This document shows, one piece after another, positions 25,198 to 37,100 of a stretch of DNA of 64,000 bases; the stretch's first letter is position 1, and every line of letters starts with the position of its first letter. The stretch is taken from the IMG/VR virus record IMGVR_UViG_3300046522_000512, positions 1 to 64,000 of that record. One strand, written 5' to 3'. The notes below the pieces were generated by a model that was not told the DNA's origin, did not search any database, and worked only from the letters and a program-made list of their open reading frames with translations. The translations under genes were made by a program, and so were the position numbers. The stretch is from a virus.

Positions 25198-28100
25198 TCA
25201 CCGAGTGGCGAGCAGTCCCAGAAGGAACGCCCGCAGGTCGTCATCCCTGTACCAGTCGCCCGAGAACATCGTCGCGAGCCCGCGAGCCACGATCTGGTCA
25301 TCGGTGACGTCCTCCGCCCGGCCGCCGAACAGCCGCTCCAGCAGCGCATCCAGCGTGCTGCGCCGGGCCCCGGGCCGTCCGGTGTGGGTCCGGGTGAACC
25401 CGAACACCTCCTGCGCGGCCAGCAGATCCGGGTAAGAGCGCTGAAGGTGAGCCACCAGAGCGTTCACCGCAGTGCCGCGGCCGCCGTCGCCGAGGTCAGC
25501 GACCGTGGCCGTACCGGAGTCGGCGTCGTACGAGCCCGCGTCACCATCGACCGCGGTCACGAACCGTGCCGTGCGGTCCGCGAGCCACTCCCGCGGCACG
25601 TAGCCCGCAGCATCGGCCAGCGCTCGCGCCGCCGCCGGGTCGCTGCTGTGGCTCAGCGTCAGCCGGTTCCTGCCACCGGGGCCCATCTCTCGGACCTGCG
25701 CGAGGGTGTCACGCACCGCGCCGGGCAGCGCGGCCGTGTACGCCTGGTGCAGCCGGTCGGCTTCCTGCCGGGCGTGCTGCGCTTCCACCTGCGCCGCGGC
25801 GATCTCCGGACCGAGGTCCGGGGCGCCCTGGCCGGCCGCCACCGCCCGCAGGTTCCGAACACGGGCCTCCGCCCGGTCCTGGTAGCGGCGGGCGTGCCGC
25901 ACCGTGCCGTGCGGGTCGTCGCCGAGCTCCGGCGCGGCCGCCATCAGCCGTGCCACGACATCGGCGTCCACGTCCGTACCGGCCGCGCGCACCGCGGCGA
26001 GATGCCGCAGGGCGTGCCGCCCGGGTCCGCGGTCCGCAGCCCGGTCCATCGTCCAGCCCGTGCCGTCCTGCACGCCGGGGAGCTGACCCGCGGCGAGCGA
26101 GGAGCGGGTGGCCAGCCGGTACCAGCGACGGCGCCGGGAGACCTGACCGAAGTGGCCCGGGGCGGGCAGCAGCCGCGCCCAGTGCGCCACCTGGTCGGCC
26201 AGCGACATGCCGTCCCCGTGCCGCGGCAGGGAGCGGGCAGCGGCCGCGATACGGCGCAGGCGCCGAGTCTCCGGCCACGATCGCACCCGCCGCACCAGAC
26301 CCTTGCGGAACCGGTTGATGGCCTTGAACGGGTACGCCACCGCGGCGGCGAGACCCTTGAGGAACGCGGCCACCAGCTCCACGACCCGGCGGGCGATCTG
26401 CACGAGCGCCGCCGTGATGCGGGCGAGCATTCCCGGCCGCTCGCCTTCCGGCAGCTGGGCCGCAATGCGCTGCGCTGCACCGTCACGGCTGTCAGCCATG
26501 CGCTGCGCGAGCCGGGCGACGATCGCCGCGCGCCGCTCCGGAGTCAGCAGCCCCGTATCGGCATCCCGGAGCGCCTCGCCCACCGCACCATCGACGTGGC
26601 CCTGCACCTCGTCGTCGACTGGGGAACCCGCACCCGCGTCGGGCTCGGGAGTGGCCTCACCATCGGCGCTGCCGTCCCCGTCGCCCACACCGGTGTCGAG
26701 GTCGGGCTCATCCGACTCCGACCGGTTGCGCAGCGACTCCGGGATCAGCCGCAGCAGGTCCGCAGCACGCGCCGCGGTGTCCTCGGGCGACTCCCCGTCC
26801 AGCGGCTCCAGGTCGTCGAGCGTCTGCACCGCAGCCTGCACCGCGTCGATCCGCGAGCGCATCGCCATCCGCCGCAGCTCGGCGAGCAGCCGCTCCCGCT
26901 CGTCGCCGGTGATACCCGACCCGTCGACCACCGCCTGCGCGTCCCTTTGCACGCGCCGCATCGCCGACCGGAGCGCGCCCGCCGTGACCTTCGCGGCGAT
27001 CTGCTCCCGGAGCTGGTGAATGCTGCCCGGGGTCTGAGTCCCTTCCACCGCGGCGTCGACCACGGCCCGCGCGACCAAGTCGCCGTAATCGGCCGTGAAC
27101 GCCGCCGTGTCCAGGCCCGCGTTCGGGTCCCGAGCTTCGGCGTCATCGTCGGCCGGAACCTGCGGCTCGGGCAGTTGGTACAGCGGGTCACCGGCGGCCA
27201 TGGTCCGCTCGGAACGCTGCCCGTTCCCGTCTTCCACCGTCAGGACCCGCAAGCCGCCCGGGGCGTCCTGGACGTCCGTGACGCGGTACGAGGCCATCTC
27301 GTCGGGGTTCGTCTCGTCCGGCAGGGCGATGGTGTCACCGACACCGACCGAGCCGACCGTGCCCGGCTCCGGCCGCCCCGCCGGCGCGCTGTCCGCATCC
27401 GGGTTCGGGGCGTCGGCCTCGCCGGTCAGGCGGCGCTGGTTCGCGGCGAACCAGGCAGCCGCGGGCCGTTCCCGGTCCATGACGCTCACCGACTCGGCAA
27501 GGGATCCGCCGAGGATCTGGAACGTCCTGGTGGTGGACGGCCTACCGGCCAGGCCTTCGAGCTCGACCGTGACCTGCTTGTCGCCGACGCTGACGGACTG
27601 CACCTTGCGGGTGAACCAGTCGCTGCCGTTGGCGCCGGTGCCGAACACCAGGTGATCGCCCGGCTTCAGCTCGGTCGCCTTCACGATGCGGCGGTCTGCC
27701 TGATCGGCGACCCCACCGCCTTCAAGGGCGCTGTCGTAGGGCAGGGGCCGGAACGGGGCGCGGGCGCCCACGCTGTCACTGATGAACCGGCCGTCAGCGT
27801 TGGCCAGGAGGAGATTGACTGTCTTCCCGTCCTCGCTTCGGATCCCTTCCACGACCAGCAGACGGGAGGGCTCCCCGTTGACCGGCGCCACGATCACATC
27901 ACCGGTACTCAGGTAGCGCGCTTCGGTGGTCATACCGCCGTCGTCGTTGCTCGTCCCGGTCTGCCCGGCCGCCTGGTCGAGGCGGTCAGCGGCCCGCTTG
28001 GCTGCGCGGCCCTCCGCCGTCGATGGGTCGGCGTTCTGGCGAAGGCCTTCAGCTATCGCGGCCGCCTGCTCGGGGGTGACGGGCAGGTCCCGGGCGATCC

Positions 28101-31100
28101 GGGCCGCGCCCTGCTGCGCCTCGGGGGCGTCGCCGGGGGCGGTGCCCCGGTCGGCGACCGCGTCGCGCTCTTCCGGTGCAAGCTCCGGGTCCACGGTCGG
28201 CCCGGTCACGGGCTCCACCGTCGGGGCCGGCTCGCGGCTCGTGATCGGCTCCTTGCGCCGCTGGGCGGCCGGTGTGCCGTCCTGCCCGTTGTTGTCGGTG
28301 TCGCCGATGACGCGCAGGTCCGTGACGGGCATGGGCTTCATGCCCTCCGTGGTGGCGACGGTCGCGGTGTCGCCGTCCAGTTCCTCCACGGTGCCGAGCA
28401 TGTTGCCGTCCCGGTCGCTGACCCAGTTGCCGACGTTCACGCGGTGCCCGTCCGTCGTCCAGCCGGACGGGCGCGCCGCGCCGCCGTCGATGACGTTGAG
28501 GGTGCTCGGCTCGTGCGCGTCGTCGGTGCGGTCGTCGCCGAACTGCACCCGCACACCGGCGGAGTTCGCCCCGACCACGACGCCTTCGCGGCCGTCGTCG
28601 TCGGTCACGACCGACCCGGGGAACAGGCCGTTGCCGCCGCCGTCGGTCGCCACCCGGTCGGCAACCCGGCCGGTGAGGACATCGGAGTCCGCGCCGGTCT
28701 GCACCGTGGTGGCTTCGTCGCCGATCTCGCGAGTGGCGCGGGCCGCCGTGGCGTCCGGCTTGACCCACACCGACTCGCGCTTGGTCGAGCCGTCCGGGGT
28801 CTCGGCGATCAGCACGCGGACCATGTCCTGAACGCGCCGGGCCCGGACCGTCGGAACCTCCGTGGGCCCGTCCATGACGTACCCGGCCAGGGTCCGCGCG
28901 GTGCCGCCCTTGGTGATGCCGTCGATCCGCACCACGTCACCCTGGCGGATGTCGGAGACCTTGACCCACTCGGCGGGCCGCCCGTGCACAGGCTCGGGCA
29001 CGGCCGGGCGCTCCGGCTCCGCTTTGTCCGCAGACGGCTTCGGGGTCTCCTCGGCCGGGGCGGGCCGCTCCTTGGCCGGCGCCGGGGTCTTCGCCGCCGG
29101 GGCGGGTCGGTCCTCGGCCGGAGCCGGGGCCGGGGTCTCCTTGGCCGGAGCCGGGGCCGGGGTCTCCTTGGCCGGAGCCGGGGCCGGGGTCTCCTTGGCC
29201 GGGGCGGGCCGTTCCTCGGCCGGGACCGGGGCCGGGGCCGGAGCCGGGGTGTTGGGGGCGGCCGCTGGGCGCTCCTCCGCCGGGGCCGGGGTGTTGTCGC
29301 CGGAGGACGTGGCCCGCTGGGGGGCGACCTCGGGGGCCTCGCCGACCTGACGGCCGTACCTGTACTCCTCCACCGGCAGGTTGACGTCGTCCGCGGACAT
29401 CAGGCGCTGCGCGTTGTCCCCGACGGGGATGACGAACGTGTCCCCGGCCAGCTGGTGGGCGCCCACCACACTGGAGGCGACGTGGATGCGCACAGCCTTC
29501 TGCCGCTTCTTGTTGATGGTGATCGAGGCCGGACGGGGCTCACCCACCACGTAGCCGGTCCTGCGGGTAGTCGCTCCCGGGTAGCGGTTGGTGATCCGGC
29601 CGTCGAGGTCCACGATGTCGCCCGCTCGGAGGTCGGTGACGGGGACGCTCTCCGCCCTGTCCTTGCCGCCCTCGTCCACAAGGTCGTCAAGGAACTGCTT
29701 GGAGGCCCGAGCCTTGCTGATCTCGTGGTGCATGGCTCGCGGGTCCTCGGGTCGCAGCACGTCCAGGTAGTCACGGATCTCGTCGGCCAGCCAGCCGGGG
29801 CCGAGGATGTGCTTGTGCTTCAAATCGGCAGGCTGGTACTTGTAGTGAGTGGCGTCGAGCCACCGCAGCTCGTCGTGCAGGTGGTCCAGGTCGTCCGCCA
29901 CGTTCCCGCTGATCGTCTCGCCACGGCCGAGGGCGTCGGCCAGCGCGCGAATCTTCCGGTAGCGCTCCATGTCCGCCGGGTTGTCGTTCAGCGACTCCAG
30001 GCCGCGCAGCCCCTCCTCCTCGGGCGGGAACCCGAGGCTGAGGTTCGAACCCCTGAAGTCCCAAGCGATGTCGGGGTGGACGATGCTCAGGTCGGGCTCG
30101 CCCTGTTCCATGTCCCGCAGTACGAGATGGGCGATGGCCGCATCCCGGGTGGAGAAAGTGCCGTTGTGGTAATGGTTGCCGAGGGGCATCTCGCCCTCCC
30201 ACCGCTCCTCGGGCGGTGTCATGTAGAAGCCGGTGGTGTGCGGTGCGCGCACGCTGCCGATCAGCCGGCCGTTGCGCCAGACCTCTTCGCGGCCATGGTC
30301 CGAAACGAGCTTCGGGGAGGGCGTGAACCCCTGCGCAGCGAGTTCCTGTATGCGCTCGGGTGATCCGAACAGGGCGCGCTCACCCTCTTCGCTGATGATG
30401 CCGTTCTCGCCGGTCTGGTACTGCCTCAGCTCGTCGTGCGTCGGGATGCGCCGACCGTCCACGGTGCCCGCACGGCGGCCCTCTCCATGTGCGGCGTTGA
30501 TGCCGTACTGGGACGTGGGCGCCGGGGCATCACCCGTGGGGGCCGCGCCCTGACCGTCGCCCGCGCCTGGCGCGTCGGAGCCGCCCGCGGAAGGCGCGTT
30601 CGAGGATGAGGCGCCGTCTTGGCCGCCGACCGGCGTCGCACCGCCCTCGCGCGGCACGTCCGCCCCGCCGGCCGCAGGGGCGTCGGTGTCAGGGAGGCGT
30701 GCGACCTTGTCGTCCGCGAGGATCGTCACGCCGTTGCGGACGTTCGGCTTGGCGTCGGGGTTGTCGCTCAGGTGCAGGCGCCAGGCCTTCAGGCGCTCCC
30801 CGTCGCGGGTCGCGGTGACACTGCGGGCCGGGGCGAGGAGGAAGCCCTCCCGGGTCACCTTGCTTCCGGCGGTGTTCTGCGTCTCGACGCGCACTCGGTC
30901 ACCGCGCTGCGGCTCGTTTGGGTTGACGATCTCGGCGCGCGGCTCGTCGCTGATGTCCGGGACGGACGGCGTCCGCTCCGGCCGCTGCGGCGTGCTCTCC
31001 GCCGGCTCGGGGACGTCGGTCCGGTACTGCACATCAGCGCCCTCGGGGATGGCCACGATGTCGCTCGGGTGGAAGCGCCGAGCCTGGTTCTTGACCTTCC

Positions 31101-34100
31101 AGTAGCCGTCTCCCTGCCAGTCGTTGGAGCGCTCCACCACGACGTTCATGTGCTGAGTGCGCTTGCCGTCCTGGCGGGCGACGATCCGGAAGCGGTCCCC
31201 GATGCGGGGCTGGATCCGGGAGCCGTCAACGGCCTGCCAGCCCTCCGGCACGGGCACACGGGACGCGCTGGCCCGCTCCTCCCAGGTTTCCATCCGGCGC
31301 TTCAGGTCGGAAGTGTCCTCGCGCCCCGGGTTGCCCTCCGGGAGCCGCTCCGCCAGCTCGCCGTCGTAGAGCGCCGCCGACTCCCTCTGCACTGCGTCGC
31401 CGCCCTTGAGCGGATCCCGCGACTCGACCTCAATACGAACGCCGCCGTTGAACTGCCTGGTGTGAAGCACACGGCCCACCAAGTGCTTCGGCTCGTTGTA
31501 CATCTGGTCTGCCCCAACGATGTGCACCCAGTCCCCGACCTGGATCTCGGACGCGGGAACCATGTCGCCGTCGTAGCGCTGCCGCAGCGCCGCGAACTCG
31601 TCGGGCAGCCCCGCGGCAGGGTTGGCGTTGTCGGCCTGGCCGGTACCGGCGGGCGTGCGACCGGAGCCGTCACCGCGGCCGCGGCCGCTGCCCGTGCTGG
31701 GAGTGCTGCTGTCGGGGAAGTTGGGCAGGCCCATGCCGAGGCCGCCCGGGAGGCCGCCACCGCCGCCGTTGGGGGCGCCGTTGCCGAGCTGGTTGCGGCG
31801 ACGCCGGCGCCTGTCCCGGTCGTCATTGTTCTCGGACTCGTCGGGCTTCGGCTCGCCGTCCCCGGACTCATCGGGCTTCGGCTCGTCGGTGCCCGGCTCG
31901 TTCGTCTGGGACTCGCCGGTCTCGGGCGCGTTCGTGCCTGACGCGCCGGTCTCGGGCGCGTTCGTGTCGCGGGAGAGCCGCTCGGCCCACTCATCGCTCT
32001 CGCCGTCGGCGACATAGATGTGGTCACCTGCGTGCCCGTGTGTCGAGAGGAGCAGCCGCCAGCCGTCGACCTGGCTGCCGCCGCGCCACATCTGCGCCCG
32101 CTCCGGCGGCTCCAACAGGTCGCCCTCGGCCACGTATATGCCGCCGATGAACTCGTTCGACCCGCGGACCCGCAGACGTTCGCCTTCCTGCAGCGAAGCG
32201 ACATCAGCGGCCTCGCCGTCCGGGCGCCGGGAGATGGCTTGGGCGGCTTCCCACTTACGGGCGTCGTCCTCGTTTTCCTTCTTCACCCACTTGTCGCGGA
32301 GCTTGGCGTTCGCCTTCTTGCGCAGAGCAGGTTCGGGCGCGGTCAGGTGAACGACCCAGTCGCCCGGGTGCTCGGTGTGGCTGCCCGTGGAGAGGCTGGT
32401 CGTGCGCGGCCTGCCCTCCTTGCCGTCGGCGTGCAGGTTGACGACGACATGGGCGGCGTCCAGACCGTCGAACCTGTTGTCCTTCGCGTAATAGCCTCTC
32501 GCCGGGCGGTAGAGGTCGCCGGGCTTGAGGTTCTGCAGACGCGTCCAGCGCATGCCGTCGGGGAGTTCGGCCTCTCCGACGATGAACTGACCGTCACCGG
32601 TTCTGGGATCGGCGACAGGAAGGTACTCGCCGCCGAGGGCGCTACGCCTGTTGTTGTAGTGGTGGTACCCGGAGAACGACTGATCGTCGTTCTGCCCGCG
32701 CCAGGCGTGGAAACCCGCGTAGTACGCCTTGACGTCGTCACTCGCCGAACTGAGGGATCGCCCCACTTCGGGGAAAGCTCCAGTGAGCCCGTTCGCTCTC
32801 TGCTCGGGGTCGTCGCCACCCGCAACGCCAACGAGGAAGTCCTTGACCTGCTGCTCTGTGAGCCCGTGCCGGTCGGCATCCGCCACAGCGGCAGCAATCT
32901 GGTCCAGCACAACCTGCCGGCTCCGCTCGCTGTCTCCGGCCCACAGGGCACCCAGCTTCTCGGCGGCATCCTTCATTCCGGATCGCGTAGCGATGCGCGG
33001 GATCATGATCTCCCGGCTTGCGGCACGGAACTCTCCGGCAAGCCGCTGTGTGGCCTCTCGCATGGAGGCTGCATGACCGGCGAGGAAATCCCTCTGGTCG
33101 CCGTCGTACTGCGCGAGCAGATGACGCGTGTTCTCGTCGAACTGGTCCAACGGGAAGGCGTCACCCGCGTCACCGATCCACCGGGGAGCCGCCTTCGGGC
33201 TGAGTGGCCTGGAGGCGGGGCCGGGCATGTTCTTGACCCGGTCCAGAAGCGCATTCCGCGGACCGTCCGGGGCCGGGTTCGCCCACACGCCGGCCCACTT
33301 GCGGTACTCGTCGACCTCCTTCTGGTCGGGCCGGGTGTATTCGCTCAGGTCGAGCCCGGGAACGTCCGGGATCTCCAGTTCGGGCACCGGGCCGGGAGGA
33401 GACATCCGCTCGACCTCATGACCGGCAGGGACTTCGATCACGTCGTCCCACGCATGCACGGCATGCGGCGTGTCCGCGATGTGCACCTGCCACGACATGA
33501 CCGGGTCGTCGCGGCGGGGGCCGTCTCGCCTCGCCGCCGCGCTGACGACGTATCCCTCGCGGGTGACCTCGTTGCCGTCCGCGTCCGGCACCGTGGCGCG
33601 GATGTACTGGCCGGGCTTGACCGAGTCGATGTCGACGGGGCCGAGCGCCGGGGCTTCGGGAGCGGGCAGTCGCTGGATCTTCTGGTCGGCGGGGATGTCA
33701 ACCTGGTTGCCGCGGCCGGGCGACTGGTTCGGCCCGTTCCCGATGTACAGGATCCACGCGTCGAAGTCCCCGTGCCGGGGGCGGTGACCCTTGCCCTTGC
33801 GGGGGTTGGCCAGGAGGTAGCCCTCGTGGACTCTGGTCCTGTCCAGGGTGTCCGACACTTCCACGCGGACGTAGTCGTTGATGCGGGCCTGGTCCGCGTC
33901 GATGGTCTCCCCATCGGCCTCCGGCTCGGGACTGGCCTTGCCCGGGTCGCCGTCGGCGGCCGGGCTGCTGTCGCTGCCGTTGAGGTCGGCCAGCTCTGTG
34001 CGGACCTGCGCCGCGTCGAGCTTGACCGGGGCGTCGGTCTTCGACGTCTCCCGGTGCCCGTACGGGACCCAGTCCGGGGCGTCCACGTCGCGCGGGACGT

Positions 34101-37100
34101 CCGGCTCGCCCGGAGGGGGCATGGTCTGCCAACTGTGCCAAGCGCGTGACGCCTGTGCACGGATCTTGTCCGCAAGCCTCTGGAGAACTGCCTGCCGACG
34201 GCGGCCCTCGGGGGTCGACGCGTCCACGCTGTCCGCGGTGGCAGTGGCCTCCTCCGCGAGCCGGTTCATCTGCCGGTAGTTGAGGCCGCCCTGCCCCCAA
34301 TGCTTCGCAGCCTCACTCAGTTCATGGTCAGAGGACTTCGCCCACTCCTTGGCGAGCTTGAAGAACTCCTCACGCTGAGCGTCGCTCAGCTCGCTGTACT
34401 GGACTGTGTCCCTGCCCTCTTCGGGCCGCAGGTGCCGCCAGGCCGTGTCCTTCAGCGCCACTCGCATTCCGTTGTCGCGGCGGTTGCTGTCGACGGCCTG
34501 AGCGGCTTCGCGCGGCCCGTACAGCGGGTCGGAGGCCGACTGCGCCGTCCCGCCGCCGGTCTGGCCACCGCGGGCGTCCTGGCCATGCCACACAGTGCCG
34601 CGGCGGCGGATCCAGCCGACGACGTTGCCGTCCTCGTCGAGAACCTGCCCGTGACCTTCCTCCAAGTCCAGATTGGCCAGACGCGCGCCGTAGAAGAGCC
34701 CCAGGCCCTCGGGGGTCTGCGCCGACTCCAGATCCTGCTGCCGCTTCTCCCCGCGGGCTGCTTCCTGCGCTGTGGGCGCGTTGTGCTCGGCCGTGCGTGC
34801 CTCGCCGGGCATGGACAACTGCCGCGGCTCGTACGTCCGCGGAGCGCCGCCGCCGTCGAGGACAACGACCTTCCCGTCCTCGGCGAGGATGACGCGGCCC
34901 TCACCGTTCGGGGTGACGGCCGTGTCGCCGTTGTGCCACTCGCGGGCGGTAGAGCCCTCCTGGGCCTGTCGGTTCGGCCCGGCGGGCAGCTCAGTCGGGA
35001 GGGTCAGGCCCTGGAGCTTGGCGGATTCCTTCACATCGCGGCGGTGCAGTGCTTCCTCGGCGAGCTGCCGCGACTCCTCGGTCTCGTCCAGAACGACGAG
35101 CTGCCGGGGATCAAGGCCGAGGCCGCCTCCGCCTTGAGTGGCGAGCTGGGCGGTGTAGAGGGTCGTGCGGCCGTCTTCGTCCACCGTCTTGGCCATGACG
35201 AACCGCGAGCCCCACAGCTTGTCGCTCGACGAGCCCTCCCGGATCACATGGCCGGGCTGGATCTCGTTCGGCGGGACCGCCCGGAACCCATCGGGGAGGG
35301 TGTCTGCCCACGCCGGTCTCGGGAGGGCAGAACCGTCGTCCTTACGCACCGCGATGAAGTGGTCGGCGTACCAGTTTGGGTCCGCCCGGAACTCGTGGCC
35401 GGCGTCGTCGCGCAGGATTGGATTGCCGCGGGTGTTCACGACCCGGGCGGTGACGGTCTCGCCGTCGTCGTTGCGGTAGTCGACGTAGTAGCCGACCTGA
35501 TAGCGGATGTCGAAGCGTCGCCGGTACGCCTCCTTGTCGGCCGCAGTGGCATCCGGGCCGGGCGGAACCTGGTCTCCCGTGATGATGCCAGTGGCAGGGT
35601 CGGGCGCAGCCGGGCTGCCGGTGTTCGCCTCCTTGCGGGGCTCGGTCGTCTCCGGGCTCGGCTGGTCGTTCTTCAGTGCGGCGAGTTCGTCACGGACCTT
35701 TCCGGCGTCGAGCTTTGCCGGGGCGCCGCCGCTGGCCTCCGGGTAGCGGCCCTCAGCCACGGCCTGGTTCAGCTCGTCCTCGGACGCGACCGGCAGTTGC
35801 GGCCGGTCCTGCCCGTTCCGGCGCTGGACCTGCGCGGTGCCGATGTACTGCTCGCGCTGCTGCCCGTCCACGTCGTAGCGGGCGATGAGCCCGGGGCCGT
35901 CGAGGCGGGCGACCTCCCCGACCTGCGGGGTGCCGTCTTCCTCCTGGAAGTTGATGCGGTCGCCCGGCTTGAAGTCGTCGAGGACCCAGTCCCGCCGGTA
36001 CTCGCCGGTCGGCGGCTGCGTCGGGTCGCCGTCGTTGACAGCCTCGAACACCCAGCCCAGGGAACCGGCGTCGAGGACGTCGGTCGCCCGGGTCACCGCC
36101 ACGTAGGCGACGCGCAGGTCTTCGTCTTCGGGGACGGTGTCCCACTTGATGTGGCCGTTGTCGTCGTACTCGGGGCCGCGGAAGTCGTCCGCGATCCGCA
36201 CCTTCTCGGACTCCAGGCCCTTGGACTTGTGGGCCGTCGTCACGAGCAGATCGTGCGGCTTCTTCTCGTCGACCAGGCGGCCGCCGCCGGTGTCCTCCTG
36301 CGGGTAGAGCTTCGCCAGATGGGCGTCGATCTTCGCCTTCGCGTCTTCCAGCGACAGCTTGTTGTCGACCTGGTAGTTGATCGTCCTTCCGTTCTTGGTG
36401 AAGGACTCGGTGCGCTTGCCGGGCTCGTAGTAGTAGCGGCGGGACTCGCGGTCGTACAGCAGCTTGCCGACGCCGTTGGTCTTGGCGTCACCGAGCCACC
36501 GCTTGAGCTGGTCGACCTTCGGGTCGTTCCAGTCGAGCGTGACCCACACGCGGCCGCCGACGTTCTCCGTGTCCGCGGCCTGCGCCCCGGACTCCATCAG
36601 CTTGTCGATCTCGTCGGGGTGTTTGTCCAGCAGCGCGAACAGGCTCTTCAGTTGCTGGAGCTCCGGGTCGGAGTTGACCTCGTCGAGGATGTCCTCGTAC
36701 GACTTGCCGTTGAAGCGGGCGAGCTCGGCGTGGCTGGTGCGCTCCCCGTTGGCGAGCGCACGGGCGGCCGTCACGAACTCCTGCAAGTCCTTCACGCCGC
36801 CGGACACGGCGATCGTGCGGCCGGCGGCGAGCGCCTCCACCGCGGCGAGCGCGACACCGGCGTTCGTGCGGGCGATGACCATCGTCTCGTCGCCCGGCTT
36901 GATGTTGCCCAGGCGCGAGTCCTTGCGGTCGAAGCCCTTCAGCCGCATCCGCGTGCCCAGCAGGCGCAGGAACCTGTTGCCGACGTTCGCGACGGCCGGG
37001 CCGAACCGGAACGACTGGGTGAGCGTGGCGCGGGCGTCGACCGGGAGCTTGCTGAGCGCGTCGGAGGCGCCGCGGAAGCCGTATATGGCCTGGTTGGAGT

